A stretch of DNA of 64,000 nt from Zygnema cylindricum (lineage: Eukaryota > Streptophyta > Zygnematophyceae > Zygnematales > Zygnemataceae), in contig JBBHKE010002290.1 in the NCBI GenBank assembly GCA_037447655.1, positions 225,322 through 289,321 on the forward strand, given 5' to 3'. Position 1 is the first letter of the stretch; every line of letters begins with the position of its first letter. The position numbers and the translations under genes were made by a program. Shown here in pieces: positions 20,173 through 32,204 of this stretch. The notes below the pieces were generated by a model. The model ran no database searches and was not told the DNA's origin. It was given only the letters and a program-made list of their open reading frames with translations.

Positions 20173-22511
20173 GAAAACCCGGAACAGAATGGGGTAGCTG
20201 AAAGGTTAAATAGAACACTAAGTGATAGTGCTAGAAGTATGTTGTCAGATAAGAAGATAGGAAAAAGGTTTTGGGTAGAAGCAATGAACTGTGCTAATTA
20301 CCTCAAAAATAGAGTTCTTACTTCAGCTATAAAAGATCAAACACCTTATGAGAGATGGACAGGCCAGAAACCAGACATATCTCACTTAAAGGTTTTCGGC
20401 AGTAAAGTATTCAGTCTAGATACAGATCGGTCTAATTGGAAGCTAGATCCTAAAGGAAAACCGGGATACTTATTAGGATATGATGAGGATGTTAAAGGAT
20501 ATAGAGTTTATGATCTAAAAATGAGAAGATATAATATTAGTAAAGCATCTAAGTAGTTATGGATGAAGGAAAGTCTGTGGATCCCTTCAAATATACAAAG
20601 TCAGTACAAATCAGATATAAGTCTGAAAATTCCGATGACTTTGAGCTTCCTAACTATACAGGTTTTAGAGATGACATTCTTGCAGGTACAAATCAAACCG
20701 AAAAGGACTCGGCTGTGGAAACTTCAGTGACAACTCTACTCGACGCGGAAGACGTGGCGGAAATTGATTCGGAATCAAGGGATAGGGGGGAAACCGAGTT
20801 TGTTCGAAAGAATCCACGAGAATCATCTATTCCGACCTTAGATTTTGAGGGGGAAAGGAGAAGTAGCAAAAGATTGCAAGAAAAACATGTTAATAACAAG
20901 GTAACTAAACTATCTCATCAAGATGAACCTCAAACTTATGGAGAGGCTATGACTTGTCTAGAAAGAAATCGGTGGAATACAGCCATCAATGAGGAGATGG
21001 CCTCAATTATTGCAGCCGATACTTGGGAGCTGGTGGATTTTCCACCTAATCAAAAACCAATCGGTTGTAAGTGGGTTTTCAAATTAAAACTGAACCCAGA
21101 TAACACAATCGAGCGCTACAAAGCCCAATTAATTGTAAAGAGATTTACACAAAAGGAGGGAATTGACTACGATGAAACCTTTGCCTCGGTGGTCTGATTT
21201 CCCTCAGTCCGCATACTACTCAGCCTAGCAGCAGCGGAAGACATGGAAGTGCACCAAATGGAAATCAAGACAACTTTTTTGCATGGAGAATTCGAAGAGG
21301 AGATCTTCATGCGACAACCCGAAGGGTTTGTGGAGGAAGGAGAGGAGAGTAAGGTATGCCGACTGATTAAATCTCTTTATTGTTTGAAACAGACGCCTCG
21401 ACAGTGAAATAAGAAGCTTGATGAGTTTCTTACCGGTCTGGGATATATCAGGATCAGCTCAGATCACTCAATCTATGTTTTCGAAGATGAAGAATGTTTT
21501 ATATAAATTACAATTTATGTTGATGATTTGCTTGTTTTAAGTAATTCAATGGAAAAAATTAATAAACTGAAAATCGATCTTAAGGGGAGATTTGAAATGA
21601 AGGATATAGGAGAAGCAAAATATATTTTGGGAATTCAAGTAGAGAGAGACCGAAAAAGAAAAATTATAAGATTGACTCAAAAAGAAGCAATAGGGAGCAT
21701 GCTTGAAAAAATTCAAATGGATAAAACTAATAGTTGTACAACTCCAATGGAGTTGAAGAAGGGAAGTGAAGGGAGTGAGGAAGAAGGAGTCATAGTCTTA
21801 GACGAGGAATTATCTCCTGATGAACAAAAGTTCATGCAGACTATTCCTTACAGGCAAGTAGTGGGAAGTCTAATCTATTTTATCAATTGTACCCGGCTTG
21901 ATTTAGCTGCAGCTGTAGGAGTGCTGAGTAGAATTCTAAATGCTCCCACTTAGAGGGATAAGGAGGCAGCTGAGAGAGTCCTTAGATATTTGATAGGAAC
22001 TAGGGACCAATGGTTGCATTTGGGTGGGGAGAATACTAACATCACTACTTGGAGTGATGCCAGTTATGGTGATGCTCCGATGAGGAGATGCACTTCTGGA
22101 TATGTATTATATGTGGGTGATGGGGCTTGCTGTTGGAGTAGCAAACAGCAAAAAGTTATTGCTCAGTCCACCATGGAGGCTGAGTGTATGGCCTCTTGCT
22201 CTGCTGTAAAAGAATTGATGTGGGTCAAGTCTTTGCTAGGTGAGCTTGGTCACCTTAAGGGTGGTGTGCAAATTTCTTTTTGTGATAATCAGGCAACAGT
22301 CGCTATATCTGCCAATCCTAAACATCATTTTGAAGCCAAACACATGGACATCAGACTCAGTTTTGTTAGAGAGAAAGTAGAAAAGAAAATAATCAGTTTA
22401 GAGCACCGACTAAATAGTGAGATGGTAGCAGATATGATGACCAAACCTGTGCTTTCCCCTAAGCTAATTTTCTGCAAGGAGAAGTGTGGTATGAAATTAA
22501 AGATTGGCTAG
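20173..22511 (+). pseudogene. Copia A3 pol, 3' half, decayed
   Basis: It starts within the integrase core at NPEQNGVAERLNRT and runs through the integrase C-terminus, RT and RNase H to ADMMTKPVLSPK. Against A1 and A2 it has at least one frameshift (about 20520-20560) and several stops (about 21195, 21410, 21505, 21952). Changed RT codons include TFASVV for TFAPVV and LYCLKQTP for LYGLKQAP. It is clearly older than A1 and A2. Confidence 0.9.
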
Positions 22512-22524
22512 AAAATAACAGGAG

Positions 22525-23577
22525 TGTAGAAATTAATGGTCCATTTTAAGTATTTTCTAGGTCTAAATAGAAATATAAAAAGAAGCCGAGGCAATCTACC
22601 TCTAACTTCTCTCTCCAACTCTCAAACTTGTCGCATTCATTAAAAAATTGGAGAGGGAGCTAGAGCCATGGCTACCTAGGCTATCTAGAGGTTTACGAGA
22701 AATATATATTAGTTAGGGGTTTATTTACTAAAAGGTATGTGCCGACCACAGGATTTGATCCTGGTGCCTATCGGCCAGCAGACAGCCGGTAGCCGGTAGC
22801 CTTAGCCGTTAAGTCTAGAACTAGTTTTCCGTACTATATGGTTTGATAATTAATTAAACATTATCAGGTAGGATAATTCATTTAACTGTAACTGTTTACG
22901 GGATACATAGATCCATTGAATGTTAAAGTACGGATTACGGTACGGATAAGAAACCAATACCGCGCATTTATTTCTTTAATGAAACGAATATCGCGCATGT
23001 ATTTATTACAGCTACGATTAAATGTGAATTTAATCGGACGGCTAGAATTAACGCCGAGATCGGGGAAAAGGATTTCGATGGTTTGTGGTCATCGCAACAT
23101 CGGATGACACGTGGCGGAATGACATTGGATCGCGGCATCTCCGAGGATTAAGGGAGCGAATCCGGACATACCACGTGTCGACATTTAGGCCATGTCGTAC
23201 AGTGTCCGTACAAAAAGTACACCGGCAGCTGTACTTTTGTGTACGGAATGTAATATGATTGGTTCCGTACATTAGTAGATAGAGTCTGTGAGAGAGATAG
23301 GACTTAGAAAACTTAGGAGATAGGATCCTCTCTCCTAGAGAGCTTCGGTACAAAAGGTCAACTTTGACCCTCCATAACTTATTGCTCAGCGGAGCAAATT
23401 CATAGATTCTTTTTGTTATCGACTCAGGGGAGTCTTGCCTTCACGAGGTGAAGTTGGTCAGGTTATTGTTTGCCAAGGTGGCGGTTATTTTTGCTGAAAC
23501 ACAATGGGGTCAGGGTTATCCTAGAGGCTTCTTGGAAGCTGTCCACTCTGAGGACTTATGGAGGTCTCAGAGTTTCA
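22525..23577 (+). repeat. 3' LTR of A3
   Basis: 1053 bp, from TGTAGAAATT to GAGTTTCA, preceded by an altered polypurine tract (AATAACAGGAG). The antisense tRNA-like unit is at about 22733-22828, with B box GGATCAAATCC near 22760-22750 and an AAAA (minus TTTT) just left of it. Confidence 0.92.
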
Positions 23578-26054
23578 GCCCATGGAAAAGAACGTGCAAA
23601 GACGAATCACAGCAGAAGGCGTGAGTGGGTTGGAAGGATTCTGAAGAAAGAAACTAACATCTATTTTTAAAGTTTGACTCTACAGGAAATACCAAATTAC
23701 AGAAGCAGGAGCAGCAGGAAAGAAGATCTCATTTCAGGCAGCAATAAAATGTCATGTTGCATCTCGTCAACCATTCTAATTGTTTATATATTGGTATTAG
23801 GAGGGGCAGCCGCCACACTAACTTATATTTAGGTGTTATTAGGGTTTCGCAGGACCGTACATACCCACATTTTGCGTTCGCGTCAACCGTACAATTTTTA
23901 CATTGCCGTACGTATTCATTTTTGGCTGTAATATGCGCCGACGACAAGTCGACCGTACGACTTATGTTTTGCGAACATCGCACGACAACAAAACGGACTG
24001 TTCATGCGGTCCTACCGTACATACTTATCTATTTCTCTCGGATTTTCCGCCAACGACTCATGTTTAAATTCACGTCGATAAAAGGATCTTTCGGTACCAC
24101 ATGTATCAGTCGCGATTTCCGCCGATGGCTACTTCGATGATTTCACGTATACCGTACCTACTTTTATTCCCAGAAATCCTAGCCGACGACAATTTAAATC
24201 ATTTTGCGCGAGGGAGCATCTCGGCCGTCGACGCCGAATATGCAATTTTTGCTACATCATATCTGGATCGTCAATGCAAATGACAGACAAATCGGGTGTC
24301 AGTTCTGACGAAGTGATGTCATTGGACCATTTTAAGTCGTGAACCATTTGGAGGATTATGCGTTCACACGTAGATAGGAAGGGTTTTAATCCGTAGGTTA
24401 TAGATTTTATAACGTATGGCATACGATTCCGACCTCCTATTAGCTAAATCCAAACTAGACGCAAATACTTACATAGAACGCTGTACTCTGATTAGCCTGT
24501 TTTCACTAGGCGTAGTTTTTGTTACTTAGTTCATTTCGGATCATTTCCTGCACACAATTTACAAGTGCAAGAATTATTCATTTTATTTATTTTCAGTATT
24601 GTGGATTTTCTGCAGCCATCTTTTTATTTGTAAAATTGTCAGGACAGCTTAGAAGCGATTTTCTGCCTTTGCGTGAAGCGTCTAGTTTTCTATTGCATTA
24701 TCGTTATCCTGTAAAGCCTTACATATTAATCTATACGGCTTTGGCCAAGACCTACACGGTTTCCCTTCACTTCTCTCGTTCTTTTGAGTAGATTTCGACC
24801 GCGTTCTCACGACACAAACTTCTTTTCTCGGCTGTGGCTCAACTTTAATTAGTGGGGAAGTTGCATGTTAGGATTATTGATTTGTTGTTTTTATTTCTTG
24901 TGATTGTGTATTTATTTTTATTTGGCTTATGCGCATCTTTTGAGTTTGGCTATCTCAAATCTCATAAGTGTCGGAAATATTGTCATTTTCAGTTGTTATC
25001 TGTCTTTCTCGGTTGTTTATGCTTTGATTTGTTTTATTTAAGTATAAATTCAGATTATTTTTGATAAGATAACTCCTATAAAGAATATAAATAGACCGTA
25101 GGGCCTAGTGGCCATCCATCGGCTTAAAATTATTGCACTTGAAAATTGTGTCTTTTCTTTTCTCGCTTGTTTGTTTTATTTCAATTTTGGTTTTCTTTTT
25201 ATTTAAAAGAAATAAAAACAAAAAGTTAAAAAAAAAACAAAAACATATATTTATAGATACATTTCTACAAAAATCTATAACAAGCTTTACATTTATAATT
25301 ACCATTTGCTTCTTGGTTGACGTTTTTATCTTATTGGCCAATTTTCGGCCAACGATGTACTACACTAACTTAAGTATTTGGTTTTTGTTTCCTCCGTTTC
25401 CTTTGTTATATATAACTGCATCGTTTGCTCACATTGAGACATACTTCACTAAAAAATGGAGTTAGTGGAGCGGATCCGTTTTTGGGAGCTCTGCAAAACT
25501 TCGGTTGTAGCGAACAACCGCAGTTCACCCTTGGCAATCACCAAATTGCTAAGAGTGTCATGTAAGTATCACAATGCCTTGTGGGTACAGGCGCATGCTA
25601 AGGTAGTCGGTAGATCGTATATAGGGATCGTGTTTGGAGTGGATTAGTGTTAATCCACTTGTATTGAGCACTGCATTTGTCCAGCTTTCCATGCTTGCAA
25701 TCTAGCCCTGAGTGGCTTTGACTGAGTTTGCTTTGACCGGTGTGGAATTTCTTCCATAGATCTTGCCGTTGGAGGCATTGGTTAGCTCCTTTGTGGATTG
25801 TGCCGCTTTAGATCTGCACTTGGGAGTGTGTGGATAGTAAGTTATTTGCCTTTATAGATATGGCCCTTCGGCCTTGTCCCCTTGTTTGCACGGTAGAAGG
25901 TTTTGGTAATACTGCTTCCTGATAGATATGGCCATCGAGGCCCTGTTATAGATTGATTGACTGATTGGACGAGAGAGTGGTGTGGCTGGGCATTTGAAGC
26001 ATATTCGATAGATCGATTTTGTTATCTGGTCATCATTTGGTGTTATCATTTTTT
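23578..26054. other. No gene; possibly LTR and leader of the methyltransferase element
   Basis: AT-rich, with short hydrophobic chance frames. A TATATAAC stretch near 25408 and the leader ending CATCATTTGGTGTTATCA (about 26031-26048) right before the gag ATG would fit a 5' LTR plus primer site. No matching 3' LTR exists in the window, so the limits are unknown. Confidence 0.4.
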
Positions 26055-27380
26055 ATGCCCACCGATTGGGATAATCTCGATTATCCTTTCGGAACCACCC
26101 GATCGTTGGCCTCGTTTAGGCCCACAGAATCAGGACCATCAGATTTACCTAGTGTTTTTGACCATCGTTTCCCAAGTATCTCGGGTCAAATTTCCCATTC
26201 GATTCGATCTGCTCTCACCTCAGTATCTTCCTTATCATCAATCTCTTCCACATTTTCCGAGAAGGAATGTGACCGCGATTCCCTTGACGGGTCGGATTCC
26301 AATTCATTATTTTTTTGGTTTCCACAAATTACAAATTCACTATTATCCCCAATCATTCCATTATTGGAAATGGCTTCCACCTCCGAGAGAGGGGGTCGCC
26401 TTCATTTCTGTTTTTCAGGAATGAAGGACACCATGACTTTATCGCATTTTCGAATGCTATTCGATACCGAAATGCGTGATCTTGCACTTCGGTACCAAGA
26501 TCGGTTTGACCTACAGGTCGTTTTCTCTCTTTTATGCCTTTACCTTCGCGGTTCAGCCCTTACTCTTTATTCCCGGAAGTTTGATTTCGTACTTGCGATG
26601 ACACAATTTTCTCCAGCTTTCTTTGGGAGTCATGCTATTATAGGACAACCAGAAACTCCTTACTAACCGGATATTCCATAAGTCCTTGATCTCAACGGTG
26701 ATGTTATTACAGCAGCAATTGCGGAAATACCGCAACAGTTGGCTATAGCCGCACGTGCTCCAATTCCAGCACGACCATCGATGACAATACCTATATTGGT
26801 TCCGCTCTCTGTCATGTTTGAAATGTTGCAAGCGGAATACCGTATGCAAAACCCTGACCAAGTTCGTGAGTTAATGAACTTCGAACAAAAGTTAGGAGAG
26901 ACCGCCCATGCCATGTGTGCTCGTATGGAAGTTCTTTAGGAAGCATTGCCGAACTAAATGTCGGATGCTGAAGCTGTCCAAAAATTTGTAGGACAATTTT
27001 TGAGTTAGTCTAAGAAGTTTATTCAAAGTCACCTGACTCAAACGTACGGCTTGAAGTTCACTTTCGGCCAAGCCGCCCAGCATGCCGTGGAATAAGAAAT
27101 GTAAAATTGTTGGTGGGAAGCTCATGACCGTCCTAAAGCAGTCCCAAAAGAACCGATTGTTCCACCATGGAATAATCCTCGTCCTAACAATCGACCCCCT
27201 AAAGTTCTGGCCATGGGAACCCCACCTGTTGCTCCCGGAAACCGATTGTGTTTTCGATGTGGGAAGACAGGGCATGATGCCTGAATGTGTCCACACAAAA
27301 CCGTTACCTGTACGCATTGCAAGCAAACCGGACACTATGTCCAACGTTGTTATATAAAGAACCCAAAACTATCAGAACCA
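26055..27380 (+). pseudogene. gag with two zinc knuckles
   Basis: The frame starts with ATG at 26055 (MPTDWDNLDYPF). A serine-rich N-terminus precedes a capsid-like part (LHFCFSGMKDTMTLSHF, then LCLYLRGSALTLYSR), and further on LMNFEQKLGETAHAMCARMEVL. Two knuckles with C-x2-C-x4-H-x4-C spacing lie at about 27249-27352 (CFRCGKTGHDA-x-MC and CTHCKQTGHYVQRC). About eight stops interrupt this frame; several could be C-to-T changes of CAA, CAG or CGA codons. It would have formed the particle and bound RNA. Confidence 0.75.
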
Positions 27381-27980
27381 AATTAAGAATGGTGGCATTC
27401 CCGCTAGATCCGCAAAACCGGTTCAACCAGTTAAAGAACCAGAGAAGGACACCACTCCACCTAAGGTATCTCGAAGAAAGAGAGAGCGTTTAGAAATGTA
27501 AGAGCAAATGGCGGTTATGATGAAGGAACAATTCGCAGCCTTCATGACTCAAATGAAGCCACAATTTACTAGCATGGCTCGCACTGTTGTACACATTCCC
27601 ACGTTGGCAGGTCCAATCTTGCGAGATTCCACCATCCAACAATAAGAGGATACGTTCAATAAAGGTTCGACCGATCACAGTCGTGATGGTAAAACTCCTA
27701 ACACACGCATTCTTTTGTCATTCACTAAAGAACCTTCTCCTCCCTTGCCTAAAACTTCTTCAGCCATCGCGGCTGAAGCTCTCAACATAGTGGATCGAAC
27801 TATACATGAGGCACACCGCGTGAAGGAACACTTGTGCATTCTATCCACTATGATTTGCGACTCACCAAAAATCTCCCCTATCTCCTTTACCTCCGATAGC
27901 TCTGCTGCAGCTCCCGCATTACAAACACTTCAGCTACAGAGAAATCTTGCTGCTATTTTGCTTATTTCCATAGAGGAGCG
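27381..27980 (+). pseudogene. gag-protease linker of the methyltransferase element
   Basis: After a frameshift near 27380, the frame at 27715-27980 encodes a serine-, alanine- and leucine-rich linker ending LLISIEER. Element C interrupts it there. The same frame resumes at 32205. Confidence 0.6.
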
Positions 27981-29160
27981 TGAAACTCTAAGACCTCCAT
28001 TGGCCCTCAGAGTAAGCAGATCCAAAGAAGCTAATCTAGATAGTGCGACTCCTAACTTGATATAAACCCAAATGACTGACCCCTTGACAATCAGAACCCA
28101 AATATAGATTCACCCCTGTGAAATAAGACTTTGTGTGTGGTCAGTTCCACCACAAAATGCAAAGTTAGAATATGAGATTTGGACACATTCACCCACTTTG
28201 ACTTTACCTTTAAAATGCAGCCTTCCTGGCAGACAAAAACTCTGACCGACTACACCCCTATGTAGCCTGGACTGCCCTGAGTTTGCAGCAAAAAAAATCA
28301 CTGAAAATTGTCAAGTAAATTGATAGTTATGGCTGCCCAAAGTTAGCCATTTATACAAGATGCTCTCTGGGAGAGGCGACTACCTACTCAAAATATTCCA
28401 AGTCCTATTCTCACTCTAAGACCCTATCTACTGACGTACGGCACCAATCACTTTACTGTACTGTACAGATAAGTACATGTGCCGGTGTACTTTCAGTACG
28501 AGAATCGTACGATATGGCTGAAATATCGACACATGTCATATATCTATTTGTTCCCGTAATCTTCGGTGTCGCCGCAATCCAATGTTGACGTGCCACGTGT
28601 CATCCTATGTGGCGATGACCGCAAACCGCCAAAAGTACATATCCCGTGATCGCGGCGCCTATCGTGGCCGTCCGATCAAATCCGGCTAGATTTCTAGCCG
28701 TTGAAAAAAGACGCGCGGTATTTGTTTCGCGGTCGAACCAAATGCGCGGTATCAGTTTCAATAAAGAAATCCGTACTCCGTACTATCCATAACTGTATCT
28801 ATGCAATACGTATATATTTCCAATTAAATGAACTAGTCTACGTGTAACTATTTAAATATATGTCAAACCCCTATATCGTAACACTAGCTCTAGTCTAAAC
28901 GGCTAAAGTCACCGACTAAGGGCAGATTGACGGACGGTAGGTACCAGGATCAATTCCTGGGTCCGTCAAGTACCTTTTGGTAAGTCTTACTAATTTACCC
29001 CCTGTCTTTTCTAGAGAGCATAGGCAGCCATGGCTCTAGCTCCCTATCCAGCCTTCAGTGACTACAACAAGTGTGGGGGCTTGGAGAGGGGAGTTAAAGG
29101 CAGACTGCCTCTGCCTTTTTCTATCCTATTACAGACCTAGAAAATACACAAATATCTACA
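27981..29160 (-). repeat. 3' LTR of element C
   Basis: Minus strand starts TGTAGATATTTGTG and ends GAGTTTCA. It shares GTATTTTCTAGGTCT and the CTAGAGCCATGGCT block with families A and B. TATAAAT on the minus strand lies at 28355-28349. Confidence 0.92.
28885..28978 (+). ncRNA. tRNA-like unit, antisense to element C (3' LTR)
   Basis: Plus strand: A box CTAGTCTAAACGGCTAAAGTC (28890-28910), T-arm-like CCAGG-ATCAATT-CCTGG holding B box GGATCAATTCC (28947-28957), enclosed by a perfect 9-bp stem TTGACGGAC/GTCCGTCAA (28927-28935 with 28961-28969), then TTTT at 28975-28978. The outer stem differs from family A (GCCGGC) but stays paired. Confidence 0.65.
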
Positions 29161-29188
29161 CTCCCCTTATTTTCTAGTCTTTTCCCTT

Positions 29189-29740
29189 TTAACTTCCACA
29201 AAAAGTAAACAAACACCCCCTCCCCTTTTTCTTTTTCTTTTTCTTTTTTTCTTTTCTTTTCATAAAACTTAAGTATTTAACACAGTGCATTAAATGAACT
29301 GAAATAATAACTGCATCAGTCATTTTATTTAACATCCCACTTTTCATAAATCCGTGCAAAGATTTAATCCACTTCATCACTCTTTCATCCACACACAATC
29401 CGATTTCCCTCTTGCGATCCAAACAGCCAGCCACATCTCCAATCTGCAACATACACCCAGATGCTAACCCTTTTACAGGCACACCTTCATAAATACCATC
29501 ACTCCCTTTAGCGATGTCAAACCCATTACCCGCAAAAATTGAACTTTCCTCACTCTCTCCCATGGATTTCTTTCCACTCTCTCTTTCTAAATTTATTCCC
29601 AATAAATATTTCTCCTCCCCTAAACCTTTCGTTAAATATTCCTCTTCTCCCTTATCTTTAAAAACTCCTTGTAGTTTCACTTCTCCCCTCTCCTCGGAAT
29701 CCGTTGAGGTCTCCCTTTCCAACCAGTTTTCTGTTTCCAA
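29189..29740 (-). pseudogene. RT-end and RNase H remnant of element C
   Basis: Minus strand: GEEKYLLGINLERESGKK matches the Copia RT stretch GEAKYILGIQVERDRKRK. CMLQIGDVAGCLDRKREIG and MKWIKSLHGFMKSG recall the Copia RNase H stretches GYVLYVGDGACCWSSKQQK and MWVKSLLGEL. The catalytic residues are not preserved, so it is a passenger relic. Confidence 0.7.
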
Positions 29741-29899
29741 AATATCTATGAAACTATCCTCAATATTTTGAACTCTCTCAAGTATCTCCTCTCTCTTTAC
29801 TTCCCTTATACCTCCAAAAGCACATTGTTGCTTTCATGAAATTTCTCTGTGCTCTTCTCTCTTCCCCATACTACTAATCCGGAGAAGCTCTAAAATATA

Positions 29900-31036
29900 T
29901 TCATCCTCTTTCTCCTCTTACCCTTCGTCCTCCTCATCCACATTCCAACTTCTAAGTTTTCGAAACAAGGGCATTCCTCTATGTAATGACCCGGTTCCCT
30001 ACAAATGAAGCAAATCCTATTTTTCAAAGCTCCCCTTTCTTTTCCTCTCCCTCCCTTTCCACCAAAGTTCCGATAAGGTTTACCTTTGTCTTTCTTCCTC
30101 TCATCACGCTTCCACTCGTCACCACCGTTCCTCTCATCACGCTTCCGCTCGTCACCACCGTTCCTCTCATCACGCTTCCGCTCTTCACCGCCGTTCCTCT
30201 CATCACGCTTCCGCCAATCTCCTCAAGCTGAAAATGCATGACCCTGTCCCTTCCCCTACGAAGATCCAAAGTGCATTCTCTCACAAGAGTTATCCCCATG
30301 GTAAAGCTCCAAGTCCATGAGGAGCCATCCATTGCCTGCATAGGACAAATGATGTTTTCGTACTCATCTGGGAGTTTCATCAGTAGAGTATTAATCTTCC
30401 TCTCATGAGATTCTACATATCCCGCACTGGAAAGCTCAACATATAGCGCAGCAATATCATTGCAAAACTCTATCATGCTACAGCCTTTATATACATAGGC
30501 ATCTATTTCTTGGTTTACTAACTGCTGCCTCTGAATAGTCTTACTCTTATAAATCTGACTTAGTGCTTCCCATATCTCTGAAGACTTCATTAAGTTTATA
30601 AGAGTGATAGCTATGGACTTAGACACGTTTCTAAGTATAAGATGCTTTGCTATAGTGTTTTTGTATTCCCATATTTTTCTGTTATTTTCTTCAGTTTTAA
30701 TCCCTACAAATGGAACCATAGTCGAGAGCTTAGCTCCCCTCACCATCGGTGTTCCTTTTCCCTTCTCCCATTTTTCCCCATCCACGGAACGGTTTTTCCC
30801 TTCACCTTCCGTTGCATCCGAACTCCAATTGATATTTTGGGCAGCCTCAGATGATTCTCCATAATAAGCTCCTCCAAAGCTAGGTGGTGGACATCTCACT
30901 TGTCCCGAAACAATTCCCCATAAGTGCTTCTCGAAAAGCAATCCCTCCATAGTAAACTACGAATAAGTGAAGTCTGTTCCATCGAACATAGGCACCCTAG
31001 ATGGTAGGGCCATAACCTGGAACTTTGAGACCTCCA
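29900..31036 (-). pseudogene. gag of element C, frameshifted
   Basis: Minus strand. The ATG at 31036 lies inside the 5' LTR (MEVSKFQVMALPSRVPMF), as in A1. After a frameshift the main frame (30950-about 30230) aligns with A1 gag: FEKHLWGIVSGQV, QRQQLVNQEIDAYVYKG, FCNDIAALYVELSSAG and LLMKLPDEYENI. After a second shift near 30230 a charged repeat leads to a CCHC knuckle (CFICREPGHYIEEC, about 30010-29968). Gag is much better kept than pol, which suggests it mattered longer. Confidence 0.82.
30097..30213. repeat. 33-bp tandem repeat in element C gag
   Basis: Three and a half units starting CCTCTCATCACGCTTCC. In the minus gag frame each encodes the 11-residue unit RDERNGGDERK, a charged spacer just before the zinc knuckle. 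Confidence 0.9.
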
Positions 31037-32199
31037 TTGGCCCTCAGAGTAAGCAGATCCAAAGAAGCTAATCTAGATAGTGCCGACTCCTAACTTGATA
31101 TAAACCCAAATGACTGACCCCTTGACAATCAGAACCCAAATATAGATTCACCCCTGTGAAATAAGACGTTCTGTGTGGTCAGTTCCACCACAGAATGCAA
31201 AGTTAGAATATGAGATTTGGACACATTCACCCACTTTGACTTTCCCTTTCAAATGCAGCCACCCTGGCAGACAAAAACTCTGACCGACTACACCCCTGTG
31301 TAGCTTGAACTCCCCTAAGTTTGCAGCAAAAAAAATCACTGAAAATGGTCAAGTAAATTGATAGTTATGGCTGCCCAAAGTTAGCCATTTATACAAGATG
31401 CTCTCTGGGAGAGGCGACTACCTACTCAAAATATTCTAAGTCCTATTCTCACTCTAAGACCCTATCTACTGACGTACGGCACCAATCACTTCACTGTACT
31501 GTACAGATAAGTACAGGTGCCTGTGTACTTTCTGTACGACAATCGTACGATATGGCTGAAATGTCAACACATGTCATATATCTATTTGTTCCCGTAATCT
31601 CCGGTGTCGCCGCAATCCAATGTTGACGTGCCATGTGTCATCCTATGTGGCGATGACTGCAAACCGCCAAAAGTACATATCCCACGATCGCGGCGCCTAT
31701 CGTGGCCGTCCGATCAAATCTGGCTATATTTCTAGCCGTTGAAAATAGACGCGCGGTATTTGTTTCGCGGTCGAACCAAATGCGTGGTATTCGTTTCAAT
31801 AAATAAATTTGTACTCCGTACTATCCATAACTGTATCTATGCAATACGTATATATTTCCAGTTAAATGAACTAGTCTAAGTGTAACTATCAAAATAATTA
31901 TCAAACCCCATGTGTCGTAATACCAGCTCTAGTCTAAATGGATAAAGTCACCGGCTAACCGCGATTTGACGGACGGTAGGTACCAGGATCAATTCCTGGG
32001 TCCGTCAAACACCTTTAGGTAAGTCTTACTAATTTACCCCCTGTCTTCTCTAGAGAGCTTAGGAAGTCATGGCTCTAGCTCCCTATCCAGCCTTCAGTGA
32101 CTACAACAAGTGTGGGGGCTTGGAGAGGGGAGTTAGAGGCAGACTGCCTTTGCCCTTTTCTATCCTATTACAAACCTAGAAAATACACAAATATCAACA
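31018..32199 (-). repeat. 5' LTR of element C
   Basis: 1182 bp; minus strand starts TGTTGATATTTG and ends AGTTCCA. TATAAAT on the minus strand at 31393-31387. Hairpins follow: AACT-TAGGGG-AGTT (31321-31308), CTACAC-AGGG-GTGTAG (31303-31288) and a GCC-AGGGT-GGC stem near 31260. The primer site GGTTATGGCC follows at 31017-31008. The tRNA-like unit lies at about 31924-32008 on the plus strand (B box 31986-31996); its T-run is reduced to TTT. Confidence 0.92.
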
Positions 32200-32204
32200 G
32201 AGCG

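Larger units (their letters stand above)
17088..23577 (+). mobile_element. Rearranged Copia A3 with chimeric tandem LTRs
   Basis: The order is: family A LTR lacking about its first 95 bp (17088-18070), two tandem copies of an A/B chimeric LTR unit (18071-19220, 19221-20172), then the second half of a family A pol (20173-22511), polypurine tract and complete family A 3' LTR (22525-23577). Gag, protease and most of integrase are missing. The joints at 18071 and 20172 are sharp. No target duplication was found at the ends. It is non-functional by itself. Confidence 0.8.
27981..32199 (-). mobile_element. Non-autonomous Copia-like element C with gag
   Basis: 4219-bp element in minus orientation with LTRs of 1180 and 1182 bp and target duplication gagcg (27976-27980 and 32200-32204). 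The internal part is only 1857 bp. It holds a gag gene with knuckle and a decayed remnant of RT end and RNase H; protease, integrase and most of RT are gone. The polypurine tract AATAAGGGGAG is the same as in A, and the primer site is a variant of the A site. The layout resembles terminal-repeat elements with a GAG domain and suggests it was moved by relatives such as A. Confidence 0.88.

Noticed and set aside
30096-30213. CRISPR-like short repeat array
   Set aside because: The 33-bp units are contiguous without spacers and lie in a gag frame of a plant-type retrotransposon.
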